A DNA stretch of 64,000 bases from Sanguibacter keddieii DSM 10542 (GTDB lineage: Bacteria; Actinomycetota; Actinomycetes; Actinomycetales; Cellulomonadaceae), in assembly GCF_000024925.1 (NCBI RefSeq), contig NC_013521.1, forward strand, positions 1,364,001 through 1,428,000, written 5' to 3'. This document shows positions 42,808 to 50,873 of the stretch, piece by piece. A program made the translations under genes and the position numbers. The notes beneath the pieces were generated by a model. It searched no databases. It saw nothing but the letters and a program-made list of their open reading frames with translations, and was not told the DNA's origin. Position 1 is the first letter of the stretch; each line of letters begins with the position of its first letter.

Positions 42808-43374
42808 GTGAGCACCGAACGCGCCCCGCGCCGCCCTGACGTCACCACCCTCGAGCTGGTCGGAGGTGTCGAGGCCCTGCACGTCGACCTCCACGACTAC
42901 GACGAGCGGTGGCCTGTGCTCTACCGCGAGCACGAGCAGCGGATCCGGGCGGCGCTCGCCGGGCACGACGTCGGCGTCGAGCACATCGGGTCGACGTCGG
43001 TCCCCGGCCTGGCCGCCAAGCCGATCATCGACGTCGTGGTGACCGTCGACGACATCACCGCCGAGGAGGACTACCTCGACGCGCTCCTCGCCGCCGGGTA
43101 CCAGCTGCGCACGCGCGAGCCCGGCCACCGCCTGGTGCGGACCCCGGAGCGGGACGCCCACGTCCACGTCTACGAGCGCGGCGCTGCCGCGGTGCACGAG
43201 TACCTGCTGCTCCGAGACCACCTACGGACCGACGCGGCCGACCGTGACCTGTACGCGGAGACCAAGCGCGCGCTGATGACGGCGCAGTGGGACGACATGA
43301 ACGCCTACGCCGACGCCAAGACCGACGTGATCGTCGCGATCAAGGCGCGCGCCCGGGCTGCCCGCGAGCTCTGA
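42808..43374 (+). CDS. GrpB-family nucleotidyltransferase-fold protein
   Basis: 188 residues. Signature EHIGSTSVPGLAAKPIIDVVVTV holds the GS and DxD motif of the nucleotidyltransferase fold used by GrpB/DUF157 proteins. GTG 42808 follows GACCAT (42796-42801) by 6 nt. Some family members are fused to dephospho-CoA kinase. Role unclear. Confidence 0.9.
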   Translation: MSTERAPRRPDVTTLELVGGVEALHVDLHDYDERWPVLYREHEQRIRAALAGHDVGVEHIGSTSVPGLAAKPIIDVVVTVDDITAEEDYLDALLAAGYQLRTREPGHRLVRTPERDAHVHVYERGAAAVHEYLLLRDHLRTDAADRDLYAETKRALMTAQWDDMNAYADAKTDVIVAIKARARAAREL

Positions 43375-43411
43375 GACCGAGGCGTCCAGGGCGGAGATCT
43401 GCTGGTGAGCC

Positions 43412-44317
43412 CTACGACGGCTCGTCGGCCGCCGCGCGGTGCAGCCGGTCGATGCGGGAGCGGGCGGCGTCCTCGGAGGTCGACGACTTCCCGAGGATCA
43501 GCCCGACGCCCCAGAGCACGGCCCGGTTGGCGGTGATGGCCGGCCACCACGGGCGGCGGAGCCCGAGCATCCGACGCTGGTCTGCCGGGATGGACGCCAC
43601 GGCCCCGGCGAACAGCACCCGGTAGGCGGGCATCATCGACCGGCGCAGCGGTGGGTTGCGGATGAAGCGGACGGCCTCGGCGACGCGCTCGTCGCTCTTC
43701 ATCGCGGGACGGAACGCGGCGAACGCTGCGGTGAGCTCGGCCTGCGACCGCGGCGGGTCCTCGACGCCCACGAGCTCGCCGGCGGTCGCCCACTCGCGGA
43801 CGTACTGGTCCGCGCCGCCGGGGATGTCCCCGCCCCAGATCTGGTCGCAGGTGAGGAAGGCGTCGGTGAACACGACGTGCACCCACGCGAGCAGCTCGGG
43901 GTCGCCCGCGGTGTACGGGCGCTCGGTGCCGGTCGCGTCGACGTAGGTGCCGACCACCCGGTGGTGGTAGCGGCCGACACGGTTGGACTCGGTCCGTGCC
44001 TGCGTGGTGTCGCCGAAGGTCACGGTGAGCAGCCAGCGGATGGTCCCGGACAGGCGTCCGAGCGGGTCTTCCTGGTACCGCGACCAGTCGTGCACGCCGG
44101 CCATCGCCCCGGGGTGGAGGGTCTGGAGCAGGAGCGCGCGGATCCCGGCGATGAGTGTCGCCGTGCCCCCGTGCACCGCCCAGGCCGCGGACCCGGGCCC
44201 GAAGTACCCGGCGTCGTCGCCCTCGGCCATCTTCTCGACCCATGCCGGCTTGCCCGCGTCGTCCCCGGAGAAGGTCGTGAGGAGGTGGGAGCGCCAGGTG
44301 TCCGTCATCCGTCCCAT
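43412..44317 (-). CDS. MpaB-like oxygenase (DUF2236)
   Basis: 301 residues from ATG 44317, 6 nt after TACGTT (44324-44329). Conserved DUF2236 region LLLQTLHPGAMAGVHDWSRY followed by GRLSGTIRWLLTVTFGD, then AWVHVVFTDAFL. Homologues bind heme b and cleave rubber or oxidise diverse substrates; His in LHPGAM and in WVHVV are ligand candidates. Substrate unknown. Confidence 0.88.
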   Translation of the reverse strand: MGRMTDTWRSHLLTTFSGDDAGKPAWVEKMAEGDDAGYFGPGSAAWAVHGGTATLIAGIRALLLQTLHPGAMAGVHDWSRYQEDPLGRLSGTIRWLLTVTFGDTTQARTESNRVGRYHHRVVGTYVDATGTERPYTAGDPELLAWVHVVFTDAFLTCDQIWGGDIPGGADQYVREWATAGELVGVEDPPRSQAELTAAFAAFRPAMKSDERVAEAVRFIRNPPLRRSMMPAYRVLFAGAVASIPADQRRMLGLRRPWWPAITANRAVLWGVGLILGKSSTSEDAARSRIDRLHRAAADEPS

Positions 44318-44380
44318 GGGGCGAACGTACCCGCGGTCTGCCGGGTGGGCATCTGGCCGGGCGGACGCCGACGCGCGCCG

Positions 44381-44953
44381 TCAGCCGGCGTTCTCGGACT
44401 CCTCCACCTCCTGGACCGCCGCCGCGACCGTGTCGGCCCCGACGACCGCGACGATCGCCTCCTCGACGTCGTCGGCGGCACCCTCTCCGCCGCAGGTGCC
44501 GCCTCGCGTCTGGACCGCCTTGCCGTCGACCTCGACGTCGATCTGAGCCTGCGCCCCGCCGCCGCACCCGGCGGTGTCGTCGTCACCCTCGAGCAGCCCG
44601 GAGGCGTCGAGGATCTCGAGAGCGCCCTCGTGGTCGAGGGGCGTGCCTGTGGTCCGGCCCACCTCGTCGCCGTAGCCGGACCACGAGAACGTGTACTCGT
44701 CGGCGGTGAGGTCGAGGGTCAGCTCGTAGTGGTACGGGGGAGGGACCGACCCGAGCTGGTACCGGAGCGTGCCGGTGAGGTCGACCGGTCCTCCGGCCGG
44801 GCTCGTCACCGTGTCCTCGCTCGGTCCCGTCGGGTCGTCGACCGAGTCCCAGGTCCACGTCTCGGGTGACGGCGCGGAGGACGTGCAGGCCGAGAGCGTG
44901 ACGACCGCCGCTGCGACGACGGCGCAGGTGCGGAGCGAGAGGCGAGCGGTCAC
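44381..44953 (-). CDS. Hypothetical lipoprotein
   Basis: 190 residues from GTG 44953 (GGAAGG upstream). Lipobox LSAC, Cys 23. The mature region is acidic with beta strands (YHYELTLDLTADEYTFSW) and four further Cys. No known domain. Confidence 0.8.
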   Translation of the reverse strand: MTARLSLRTCAVVAAAVVTLSACTSSAPSPETWTWDSVDDPTGPSEDTVTSPAGGPVDLTGTLRYQLGSVPPPYHYELTLDLTADEYTFSWSGYGDEVGRTTGTPLDHEGALEILDASGLLEGDDDTAGCGGGAQAQIDVEVDGKAVQTRGGTCGGEGAADDVEEAIVAVVGADTVAAAVQEVEESENAG

Positions 44954-45075
44954 GAGGTGCCTTCCGGTCGGCGGTGGGTGACCCGGCCGACGCTAGCCGG
45001 GCGCGAGCGCGGTGGCGATGGGCCGACCTGCCCGTGGAGAGGTCCCCTACCTGCCAGGGAGTGACGGTGCCGCGG

Positions 45076-46059
45076 TCACGGCGACGGTGGCGGGGCGCTC
45101 TCAGGGACGAGGCGCGGGACGAGCCGCACCAGCACGACCATCGCGACGAGCTCCACGAGCGTCTGCGTCACCACGGCCAGCGGTGCGATCGCCAGCTCTG
45201 GCGGGAGCGCAAGAGCGAGCGGGAGCACGACGAGGGAGTTGCGGGTCACCGTCGAGAACATCACGGCGCGGGTGGCCGGGACGTCGAGGCGGGCAACCCG
45301 GCTGGCCACCCGGCCGAGGAGCAGCGCGACGACGACGAAGCCGACGTAGAGCGGCACCACGCGGACGAGCGTGGCGGCCTCGGAGCCCACTGCCGCGACC
45401 TGCGACCCGACGACCACGGCGAGCGTCGCCATCATGAGCGGGACCATCGCGCCGGCCGTCACCGTCTCGACCACGCGGCCCGACCGGTGCCGTCGGGCGA
45501 GCGCCTGGACCGCCGCAGCCGCAGCGAGGGGCAGCAGCACGAGCACGAGGAACGCCTCGACGAAGGGGCCGACGTCGACGGCGTCGACGACGTCCGGGCC
45601 CGCCATGACCAGCAGGTAGACGGGCAGCAGGAGCATCTGGACGACCATGAGCAGCGGCGCTGCGGCCAGCAGCCGGGCGCGGGCACCGCCGGCGAGGCCC
45701 GTGAACACGATGACGTAGTCGATGCACGGCGTGAGCAGCACCAGGAGGACGCCGATCAGCAGGCCACGGTCGTCGGCCACGAACCGCGAGAGTCCGAAGA
45801 CGAGGACCGGGGCCGCGACGAAGTTGGCGGCCAGCACGGTCACGAGAAACCGTGCGTCACGCAACCCTCGCCCGACCTCGACCAGCGGGACGCCGAGGAA
45901 CGTCGCGAAGAGCAGCAGGCCGAGCACCGGGGTGATCGAGTGCTCGAGGGTCGGGGCGACCTGAGGAGCGGCCAGCCCGACGACCGCGCCGAGCGCGATG
46001 GCCGCGAGGTACAGGGGGACCTGCACCCGGTCCCACCACGCGACTGCGTGGCGCATCAC
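45076..46059 (-). CDS. ACR3/BASS-type arsenite or organic-anion transporter
   Basis: 327 residues, 10 helices. LLVLLTPCIDYVIVFTGLAGG holds the Cys-bearing helix break typical of ACR3-like arsenic resistance proteins. FSTVTRNSLVVLPLALALP is the second conserved break region. GTG 46059 or the adjacent ATG 46056 is the start. No ars regulator lies next to it, so arsenite export is likely but unproved. Confidence 0.85.
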   Translation of the reverse strand: MMRHAVAWWDRVQVPLYLAAIALGAVVGLAAPQVAPTLEHSITPVLGLLLFATFLGVPLVEVGRGLRDARFLVTVLAANFVAAPVLVFGLSRFVADDRGLLIGVLLVLLTPCIDYVIVFTGLAGGARARLLAAAPLLMVVQMLLLPVYLLVMAGPDVVDAVDVGPFVEAFLVLVLLPLAAAAAVQALARRHRSGRVVETVTAGAMVPLMMATLAVVVGSQVAAVGSEAATLVRVVPLYVGFVVVALLLGRVASRVARLDVPATRAVMFSTVTRNSLVVLPLALALPPELAIAPLAVVTQTLVELVAMVVLVRLVPRLVPESAPPPSP

Positions 46060-46200
46060 GAGGCGGCGACCGTCGCGTCAGCCGCGAGGTCCGTCGCGGG
46101 GCCGGTGCTCCGCACGGTTTTCCCTCTCGATGGCTCGTCTCGGTAGTCCGGAATCATCGTAGGGCAGCATCCGTGCCAGAGGTGCGCCGCCCGGGCTCGC

Positions 46201-47037
46201 TCAGACGCCCAGGTCGCCCAGCCACTGCGCGACGGTCCGCGGCCGCAGGCCGAGCAGCAGCTGGGCGCTCGTCGCCTCCTCGACCACCTCGTCGCTCTGG
46301 GTGGCCCGCCACCGGTAGGAGTCGGCGACCGACGTCGCCGCAGGTCCGAACATCGGCGTGAGGAGCTCTTCGAAGTCGTCCGGGCTCATGCTCTCGAAGG
46401 TGACCGGGCGGCCCAGGTGGTCTGCGAACCCCTGCGCCAGGTCGGCTCCGAGCAGGCCGGGCAGCGCCCCGACGCCGACGGTCCCGGTGACGGTCGGGTC
46501 CTGCAGCAGCCGGACCACGACGTCCGCGACGTCGAGGTGCGAGCTCCACGACACCGCGTAGTCCTCGCGCACCGGGTAGGCGAGCACCCCGTCCTGCTGG
46601 ACCGGGCCGACGACCATGGGCAGCAGGAGGTTCTCGAGGTACAGGCGCGGCTGGACGACGGCCGTCGAGACGCCCGACGCGGCGAGCCTGGTAGCCAGGA
46701 CGGCCACCGCGCTCGCGGTGTCGTCGAGGGTGTAGCCGCTCGTCGACATCACGACGCGACCTGGGCGGGCGGCGTCGACGGCGTCCGCGATGACGAGCGC
46801 CTGGGCGAGCTGCTGCTCGGGCGATCCGATCGGCAGGTGGACGAACACGCCCTCGGCGCCGCGGTAGGCGTCGACGAGGGACGCGGGGGAGGCGAGGTCG
46901 ACCGCGACGGCCGACCCGGGACCGGAGTAGGTGCTGGGGGTGCGGACTGCTGCGGTCACGTGGTGACCGGACGAGGTGAGTGCGGCGGCGACGGGGGTTC
47001 CCTGGGCGCCGGTGGCGCCGTGGACGATGTAGGTCAT
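46201..47037 (-). CDS. NmrA-like NAD(P)-binding protein
   Basis: 278 residues from ATG 47037; ATG 47046 adds MAP. VHGATGAQGTPVAAAL is the atypical SDR nucleotide site; no YxxxK follows in the usual place, typical of NmrA-like redox sensors and QorB-type quinone reductases. Divergent from an HxlR gene that likely represses it. Confidence 0.88.
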   Translation of the reverse strand: MTYIVHGATGAQGTPVAAALTSSGHHVTAAVRTPSTYSGPGSAVAVDLASPASLVDAYRGAEGVFVHLPIGSPEQQLAQALVIADAVDAARPGRVVMSTSGYTLDDTASAVAVLATRLAASGVSTAVVQPRLYLENLLLPMVVGPVQQDGVLAYPVREDYAVSWSSHLDVADVVVRLLQDPTVTGTVGVGALPGLLGADLAQGFADHLGRPVTFESMSPDDFEELLTPMFGPAATSVADSYRWRATQSDEVVEEATSAQLLLGLRPRTVAQWLGDLGV

Positions 47038-47057
47038 GGGAGCCATTAGTGCATGCG

Positions 47058-47082
47058 GTGCATCAGTTACGTCAACTGCACC
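47058..47082. promoter_or_regulatory. HxlR operator between nmrA-like and hxlR genes
   Basis: CAGTT-ACGTC-AACTG (47064-47078), flanked by GGTGCA (47058-47063) and TGCACC (47077-47082), forms a nested inverted repeat. It lies over the minus-strand -35 TTGACG (47070-47075) and upstream of the plus-strand -10 TACGAT (47092-47097). Confidence 0.65.
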
Positions 47083-47104
47083 AAGGGTGGCTACGATGAC
47101 TCTC

Positions 47105-47473
47105 GTGAGAGCTGCTGACGAGTCCCCAGAGTGCGGCGTGGCCCGGTTCCTCGTGCTGCTCGACGGCCCGTGGGCCACGCTCATCGTGCGCGAGCTCCTC
47201 CACGGCCCGCTCCGGTTCACGCAGATCAAGGACCGTCTGCCCGGCATCAGCGCCCACACCCTCACCAACCGCCTGCGCCGATTCGAGGAGAACGGGATCG
47301 TGACGCGCACGTCGTACCCGGAGATCCCGCCGCGCGTGGTCTACGAGCTCACCGAGGTCGGAGAGCGCCTGCGCACCGTCCTCGACGCCATGAACAGCTG
47401 GGCTCTCACCGTCCCGAGGGTCCCGACAGATGAGGGCACCGAAGCCCTCGACGACGAAGGAGTCACCGTATGA
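47105..47473 (+). CDS. HxlR-family transcriptional regulator
   Basis: 122 residues from GTG 47105, 7 nt after TACGAT. N-terminal Cys in DESPECGVARFLVLL (redox-sensing Cys is common in this family), HTH LLHGPLRFTQIKDRLPGISAHTLTNRLRRFEENG, wing IPPRVVYELTEVG. Probably senses electrophiles or oxidants and controls the divergent nmrA-like gene and its own operon. Confidence 0.9.
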   Translation: MRAADESPECGVARFLVLLDGPWATLIVRELLHGPLRFTQIKDRLPGISAHTLTNRLRRFEENGIVTRTSYPEIPPRVVYELTEVGERLRTVLDAMNSWALTVPRVPTDEGTEALDDEGVTV

Positions 47474-47964
47474 GCCACGACGACGCCCGCACCGACCTGC
47501 TCCGAGCAGAGCAGCTCCAGGCCGAGGTGCGCGAGCTGGACCTCGAGCGTTTCGGGCACGCAGAGGCCTGGGACCTCGGGCAGCGCGTCGTCGCCCTCGC
47601 CACCGAGCGCGACCTCGGCGTCACGGTCGCGATCTGGCTCGGCGAGCAACGTGTCTTCCAGGCTGCTCGGCCCGGGACGAGCGCCGACAACGACAGCTGG
47701 ATGGATCGCAAGTGCGCCGTCGTGCGCCGCTACGACGACCCGTCGATGGCCGTCATGCTCCGGTGGCGCGGGCACGGCGTCACGCAGGCCGAGCCGCGCC
47801 TCGGGCTGGACCCGGCGGTTCACGCCCTCGCCGGCGGTGGCGTCCCGCTCCGGGTCCGCGGTGCGCTCGTCGGCGTCGCCGTCGTCTCCGGGCTCACCGA
47901 CGAGGAGGACCACGTCCTCATGGTCGAGGCCCTCACCGCCCACCGCGACGCGCACCGGGGCTGA
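47470..47964 (+). CDS. UPF0303 / heme-degrading-domain protein
   Basis: 164 residues, start overlapping the hxlR stop (ATGA, 47470-47473). Conserved DNDSWMDRKCAVVRRY region and GGGVPLRVRGALVGVAVVSGL strand of the HbpS/GlcG-type fold. Members are octameric and some bind heme or corrinoids. Coupling to HxlR suggests a redox-stress role. Confidence 0.88.
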   Translation: MSHDDARTDLLRAEQLQAEVRELDLERFGHAEAWDLGQRVVALATERDLGVTVAIWLGEQRVFQAARPGTSADNDSWMDRKCAVVRRYDDPSMAVMLRWRGHGVTQAEPRLGLDPAVHALAGGGVPLRVRGALVGVAVVSGLTDEEDHVLMVEALTAHRDAHRG

Positions 47965-48031
47965 CGTGCAGACCGACCGGACGCCCGGGTCGCTCCCGCC
48001 CCGCACATCACCCGTCGCTATGCTCTGACGC

Positions 48032-48442
48032 GTGTCGAACGAGGAGAACGTGCTCATCCGGGTCAGTGCCGTCGTCCTGAGGGACTCGGCGGGCGCCGTG
48101 CTCACGGTCCGGAAGACCGAGACGAGCCGGTTCATGCTCCCCGGCGGTAAGCCTGAGGTGGGCGAGTCCACCGAGCAGGCCGCCGTCCGCGAGTGCGTCG
48201 AGGAGCTGGGTGTAGTCCTCGACCCGACCGCTCTCCGCCTGCTCGGGACCTTCCGCGCGGCAGCGGCGAACGAGGTGGGCGCCGACGTGGAGGCCACGGT
48301 GTTCGAGCACCCCGATGTTCTCGTCGGAGACCCTGCGGCGGAGATCGCAGAGCTGCGGTGGATGGACATCGCGACAGAGTCCTTGCCGCACGACCTCGCG
48401 CCGCTGCTCGCCACTCACGTCGTCCCGGCGCTCCGGGGCTGA
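48032..48442 (+). CDS. Nudix hydrolase
   Basis: 136 residues. Nudix box GGKPEVGESTEQAAVRECVEELGV fits G-x5-E-x7-REUXEEXGU apart from conservative changes. TATGCT (48019-48024) lies 7 nt before GTG 48032. Substrate unknown; (d)NTP house-cleaning is typical. Confidence 0.92.
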   Translation: MSNEENVLIRVSAVVLRDSAGAVLTVRKTETSRFMLPGGKPEVGESTEQAAVRECVEELGVVLDPTALRLLGTFRAAAANEVGADVEATVFEHPDVLVGDPAAEIAELRWMDIATESLPHDLAPLLATHVVPALRG

Positions 48443-48515
48443 TCGCGGCGGGGCTCCCGCCTGACTCCGGTGGACGCCCCAGGCCGGCGGTGACGCGCAG
48501 CGGTACCGTGAGGCC

Positions 48516-49268
48516 GTGCCACCCCCGCCCGCCGACCCGTCCTCCCCGTCGGGAGACCACCCGCACCCGGTCCGGCCCTTCCCGGCAGCGGTCCGCGACA
48601 CCATCTCCGTGGGGGTCGCGCTCGTGCCGCTCGGGATCGCCTTCGGGCTGCTCGTCGTCGAGGCTGGGCTCTCGTGGTGGTGGGCGCCGCTGTTCTCGAC
48701 GTTCATCTACGCCGGGTCGCTCGAGTTCCTCGCGATCGGGCTCGTCATGGCGGCGACGCCGTTGGCGAGCATCGCGCTGTCGACCGTGCTGGTGAACTTC
48801 CGGCACGTGTTCTACGCGCTGTCCTTCCCACTGCACTCCGTCCGCGGACCCGTCGCCAAGACCTACAGCATGTACGCCCTCACCGACGAGGCCTACGCGC
48901 TCGCCCACCACATCCCCGAGGCCGAGCGGACCACCGCTCGCATCGTGTGGATGCAGGTGCTCTGCCAGTCCTACTGGGTGGTCGGCGGGGTCGCCGGGGC
49001 GCTCCTCGGCAGCGCCCTGCCCCAGGTCCCGCAGGGGATGTGGTTCGCCCTGACCGCGCTCTTCACCGTGCTCGCCCTCGACGCCTTCCGTCAGAACCGG
49101 GACGTGACCTCACCGGTGCTGGCCATCGGGTCGGCGCTCGTCGCGCTCCTCGTCGCGCACGACGAGATGCTCGTGGTCGGCATGGTGCTGTTCCTCGTGG
49201 CGCTCACCGTGAGGTTCTTCGTGCGGCGCGATCGTGGGACCGGCGAGGCAGGTGACGCCCGTGCCTAG
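48516..49268 (+). CDS. azlC: AzlC-family branched-chain amino acid exporter subunit
   Basis: 250 residues. VGVALVPLGIAFGLLVVEAGLSWWW, STFIYAGSLEFLAIGLV and LVNFRHVFYALSF are AzlC signatures. GTG 48516 follows TACCGT (48504-48509) by 6 nt. Forms a two-component exporter with the overlapping azlD. Confidence 0.92.
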   Translation: MPPPPADPSSPSGDHPHPVRPFPAAVRDTISVGVALVPLGIAFGLLVVEAGLSWWWAPLFSTFIYAGSLEFLAIGLVMAATPLASIALSTVLVNFRHVFYALSFPLHSVRGPVAKTYSMYALTDEAYALAHHIPEAERTTARIVWMQVLCQSYWVVGGVAGALLGSALPQVPQGMWFALTALFTVLALDAFRQNRDVTSPVLAIGSALVALLVAHDEMLVVGMVLFLVALTVRFFVRRDRGTGEAGDARA

Positions 49269-49596
49269 CGACGGCTACGTCCTCGCCGCCCTCGCGACCA
49301 TCCTCGTCGTGACCTTCGCGCTGCGCGCCCTGCCGTTCCTGGTGATCGGCCAGCTGCGGGAGTCGGCCTTCGTGCAGTTCCTCGGCCGGTACATGCCTGT
49401 GGGGATCATGGTGATCCTGGTCGTCTACACGCTCAAGGACGTCTCGCTCAGCTCCGGGTGGCGCGGCCTGCCGGAGCTCGTCGGCCTCGGTGCCACGGTC
49501 GGTCTGCACCTGTGGCGGCACAACGCGCTGCTGTCGATCCTTGGCGGGACGGCCGTGTACGTGGTGCTGGTCAGCACGGTGCTCTCGGTCGGCTGA
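49261..49596 (+). CDS. azlD: AzlD-family exporter subunit
   Basis: 111 residues with four helices; ALRALPFLVIGQL is the AzlD start and RYMPVGIMVILVVYTLKD the central motif. GTG 49261 overlaps the azlC stop by 8 bp; GTG 49252 is an in-frame alternative. Partner of AzlC for branched-chain amino acid (or azaleucine) export. Confidence 0.9.
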   Translation: MPSDGYVLAALATILVVTFALRALPFLVIGQLRESAFVQFLGRYMPVGIMVILVVYTLKDVSLSSGWRGLPELVGLGATVGLHLWRHNALLSILGGTAVYVVLVSTVLSVG

Positions 49597-49600
49597 CGAC

Positions 49601-49637
49601 GACGGGGCGCGGCGCACCAGGTGTGCCACGCCCCGTC
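49601..49637. terminator. Bidirectional hairpin between azlD and the oxidoreductase pseudogene
   Basis: GACGGGGCG (49601-49609) pairs with CGCCCCGTC (49629-49637); after one C/A mismatch the stem continues with GGC/GCC and a CACC-A-GGTG tip. A long hairpin between convergent genes, without a T run. Confidence 0.65.
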
Positions 49638-49659
49638 TCGGTGCTCAGGTGTGAGGGTG

Positions 49660-50686
49660 CTACACGAGCGTCTCGTCGCTGACCCGGATCAGCACCTTGC
49701 CGGTCGCGCCGCCCTCGACGGCGTCGTGCGCCGCGGCGGTCTCCTCGAGCGGGAACCAGGTGAGCGGGAGCCCGGCGTCCTCGCCGACGGGCAGCGCACC
49801 GTCGCGCAGCGCAGCGGTGATGTCCTCCGCGGCAGCGTTCAGGGCGTCGGGGCCGACCGTGTAGAGGAGCAGGCCCTGCCAGCGGGCGTTCTTGATGAAG
49901 CTGGGGACGATCGGGACCGAGAAGTCGTCGCCGTTGTTGTTCGCGTAGTACGCGATGCTGCCGTGGTTGGCGAGCACCTCGACGTCGAGCGCGGCGTTCT
50001 GGGCCGGTGCCACCTCGACCACGTGGTCCACGCCGTCGGGGGCGATCTCGCGGATGCGGTCGGCGAGGGCGTCGTCGGGGTACTGGACCACGTGGTGCGC
50101 GCCGGCAGCACGGGCCAGGTCGGCCTTCGCGTCGCTGCTGACCGTCGTGATGACGGTCGCGCCCGCCCACACACCCAGCTGGATCGCCGCGTGACCGACC
50201 GCCCCGGCGCCCCCCCTGGACGAGGACGACACGGCCTGACAGCGCGCCCGGTGCGAGGCGCGCAGGTCCGTGCTCGTGGACGGTGAGCGCACGGTGCGCC
50301 GTCATCGCGGGCACGCCCATGCTCGCCGCGACGTCGAGGTCGATGCCGTCCGGCACCGGCACCACGCGGTCGACGGGGAGCACGGTGAGCTCCTGGGCGG
50401 TGCCGGTCGGACGACGGTGCGCCGCGAGGTACAGCCACACACGGTCGCCCACGGCGAGCCCGGTGACACCCTCGCCGAGGGCGTCGACCACGCCGGCACC
50501 GTCCTGGTTCGGGACGACCTCGGGGAAGGCCAGGTCGCCCTCGGCGCGCGCCTTCCAGTCGGTCGGGTTCACCCCGGACACGACGACGCGCACGCGCACC
50601 TCGCCGGGGCCGGGATCGGCGACCTCACGGTCGACGAGCTGCAGGACGGACGAGGGGCCGGTGCTGGAGTACGCGATTGCCTTCAT
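49660..50686 (-). pseudogene. Zinc-type NADPH:quinone oxidoreductase, frameshifted
   Basis: Minus-strand gene from ATG 50686. The first frame encodes the MDR catalytic half (NPTDWKARAEGDLAFPEVVPNQDGAG) as far as GRVVLVQGG. The second frame resumes with GGAGAVGHAAIQLGVWAGATV (nucleotide-binding GxGxxG) and runs to the stop at 49660. The break is at seven C residues, 50210-50216; deleting one C restores one ORF of about 341 residues with no other lesion. Either a recent frameshift mutation, phase variation at the tract, or a sequencing error. Confidence 0.85.
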
Positions 50687-50873
50687 GCTGGCGACAAGGA
50701 GCGACGGCGGCGTCGTATTCCCTCGGGTCGCAATGGACGCCAGCCTGACGTCGCGGAGGGTGGCTGAAGAGTGTGCTGAAGGCGGGGCGACGTGGGTGAT
50801 CTGCCCGAGGTGCTGCCGCCAAGGTGCCGTCCGGTGGCCTGCGGCTGACGCCAGCCGTTGCAAACTCGAGTTG

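Noticed and set aside
50210-50216. Programmed frameshifting at the C7 tract
   Set aside because: A zinc-type quinone reductase has no known need for two products, and no stimulatory structure was seen; a mutation or sequencing error is simpler.
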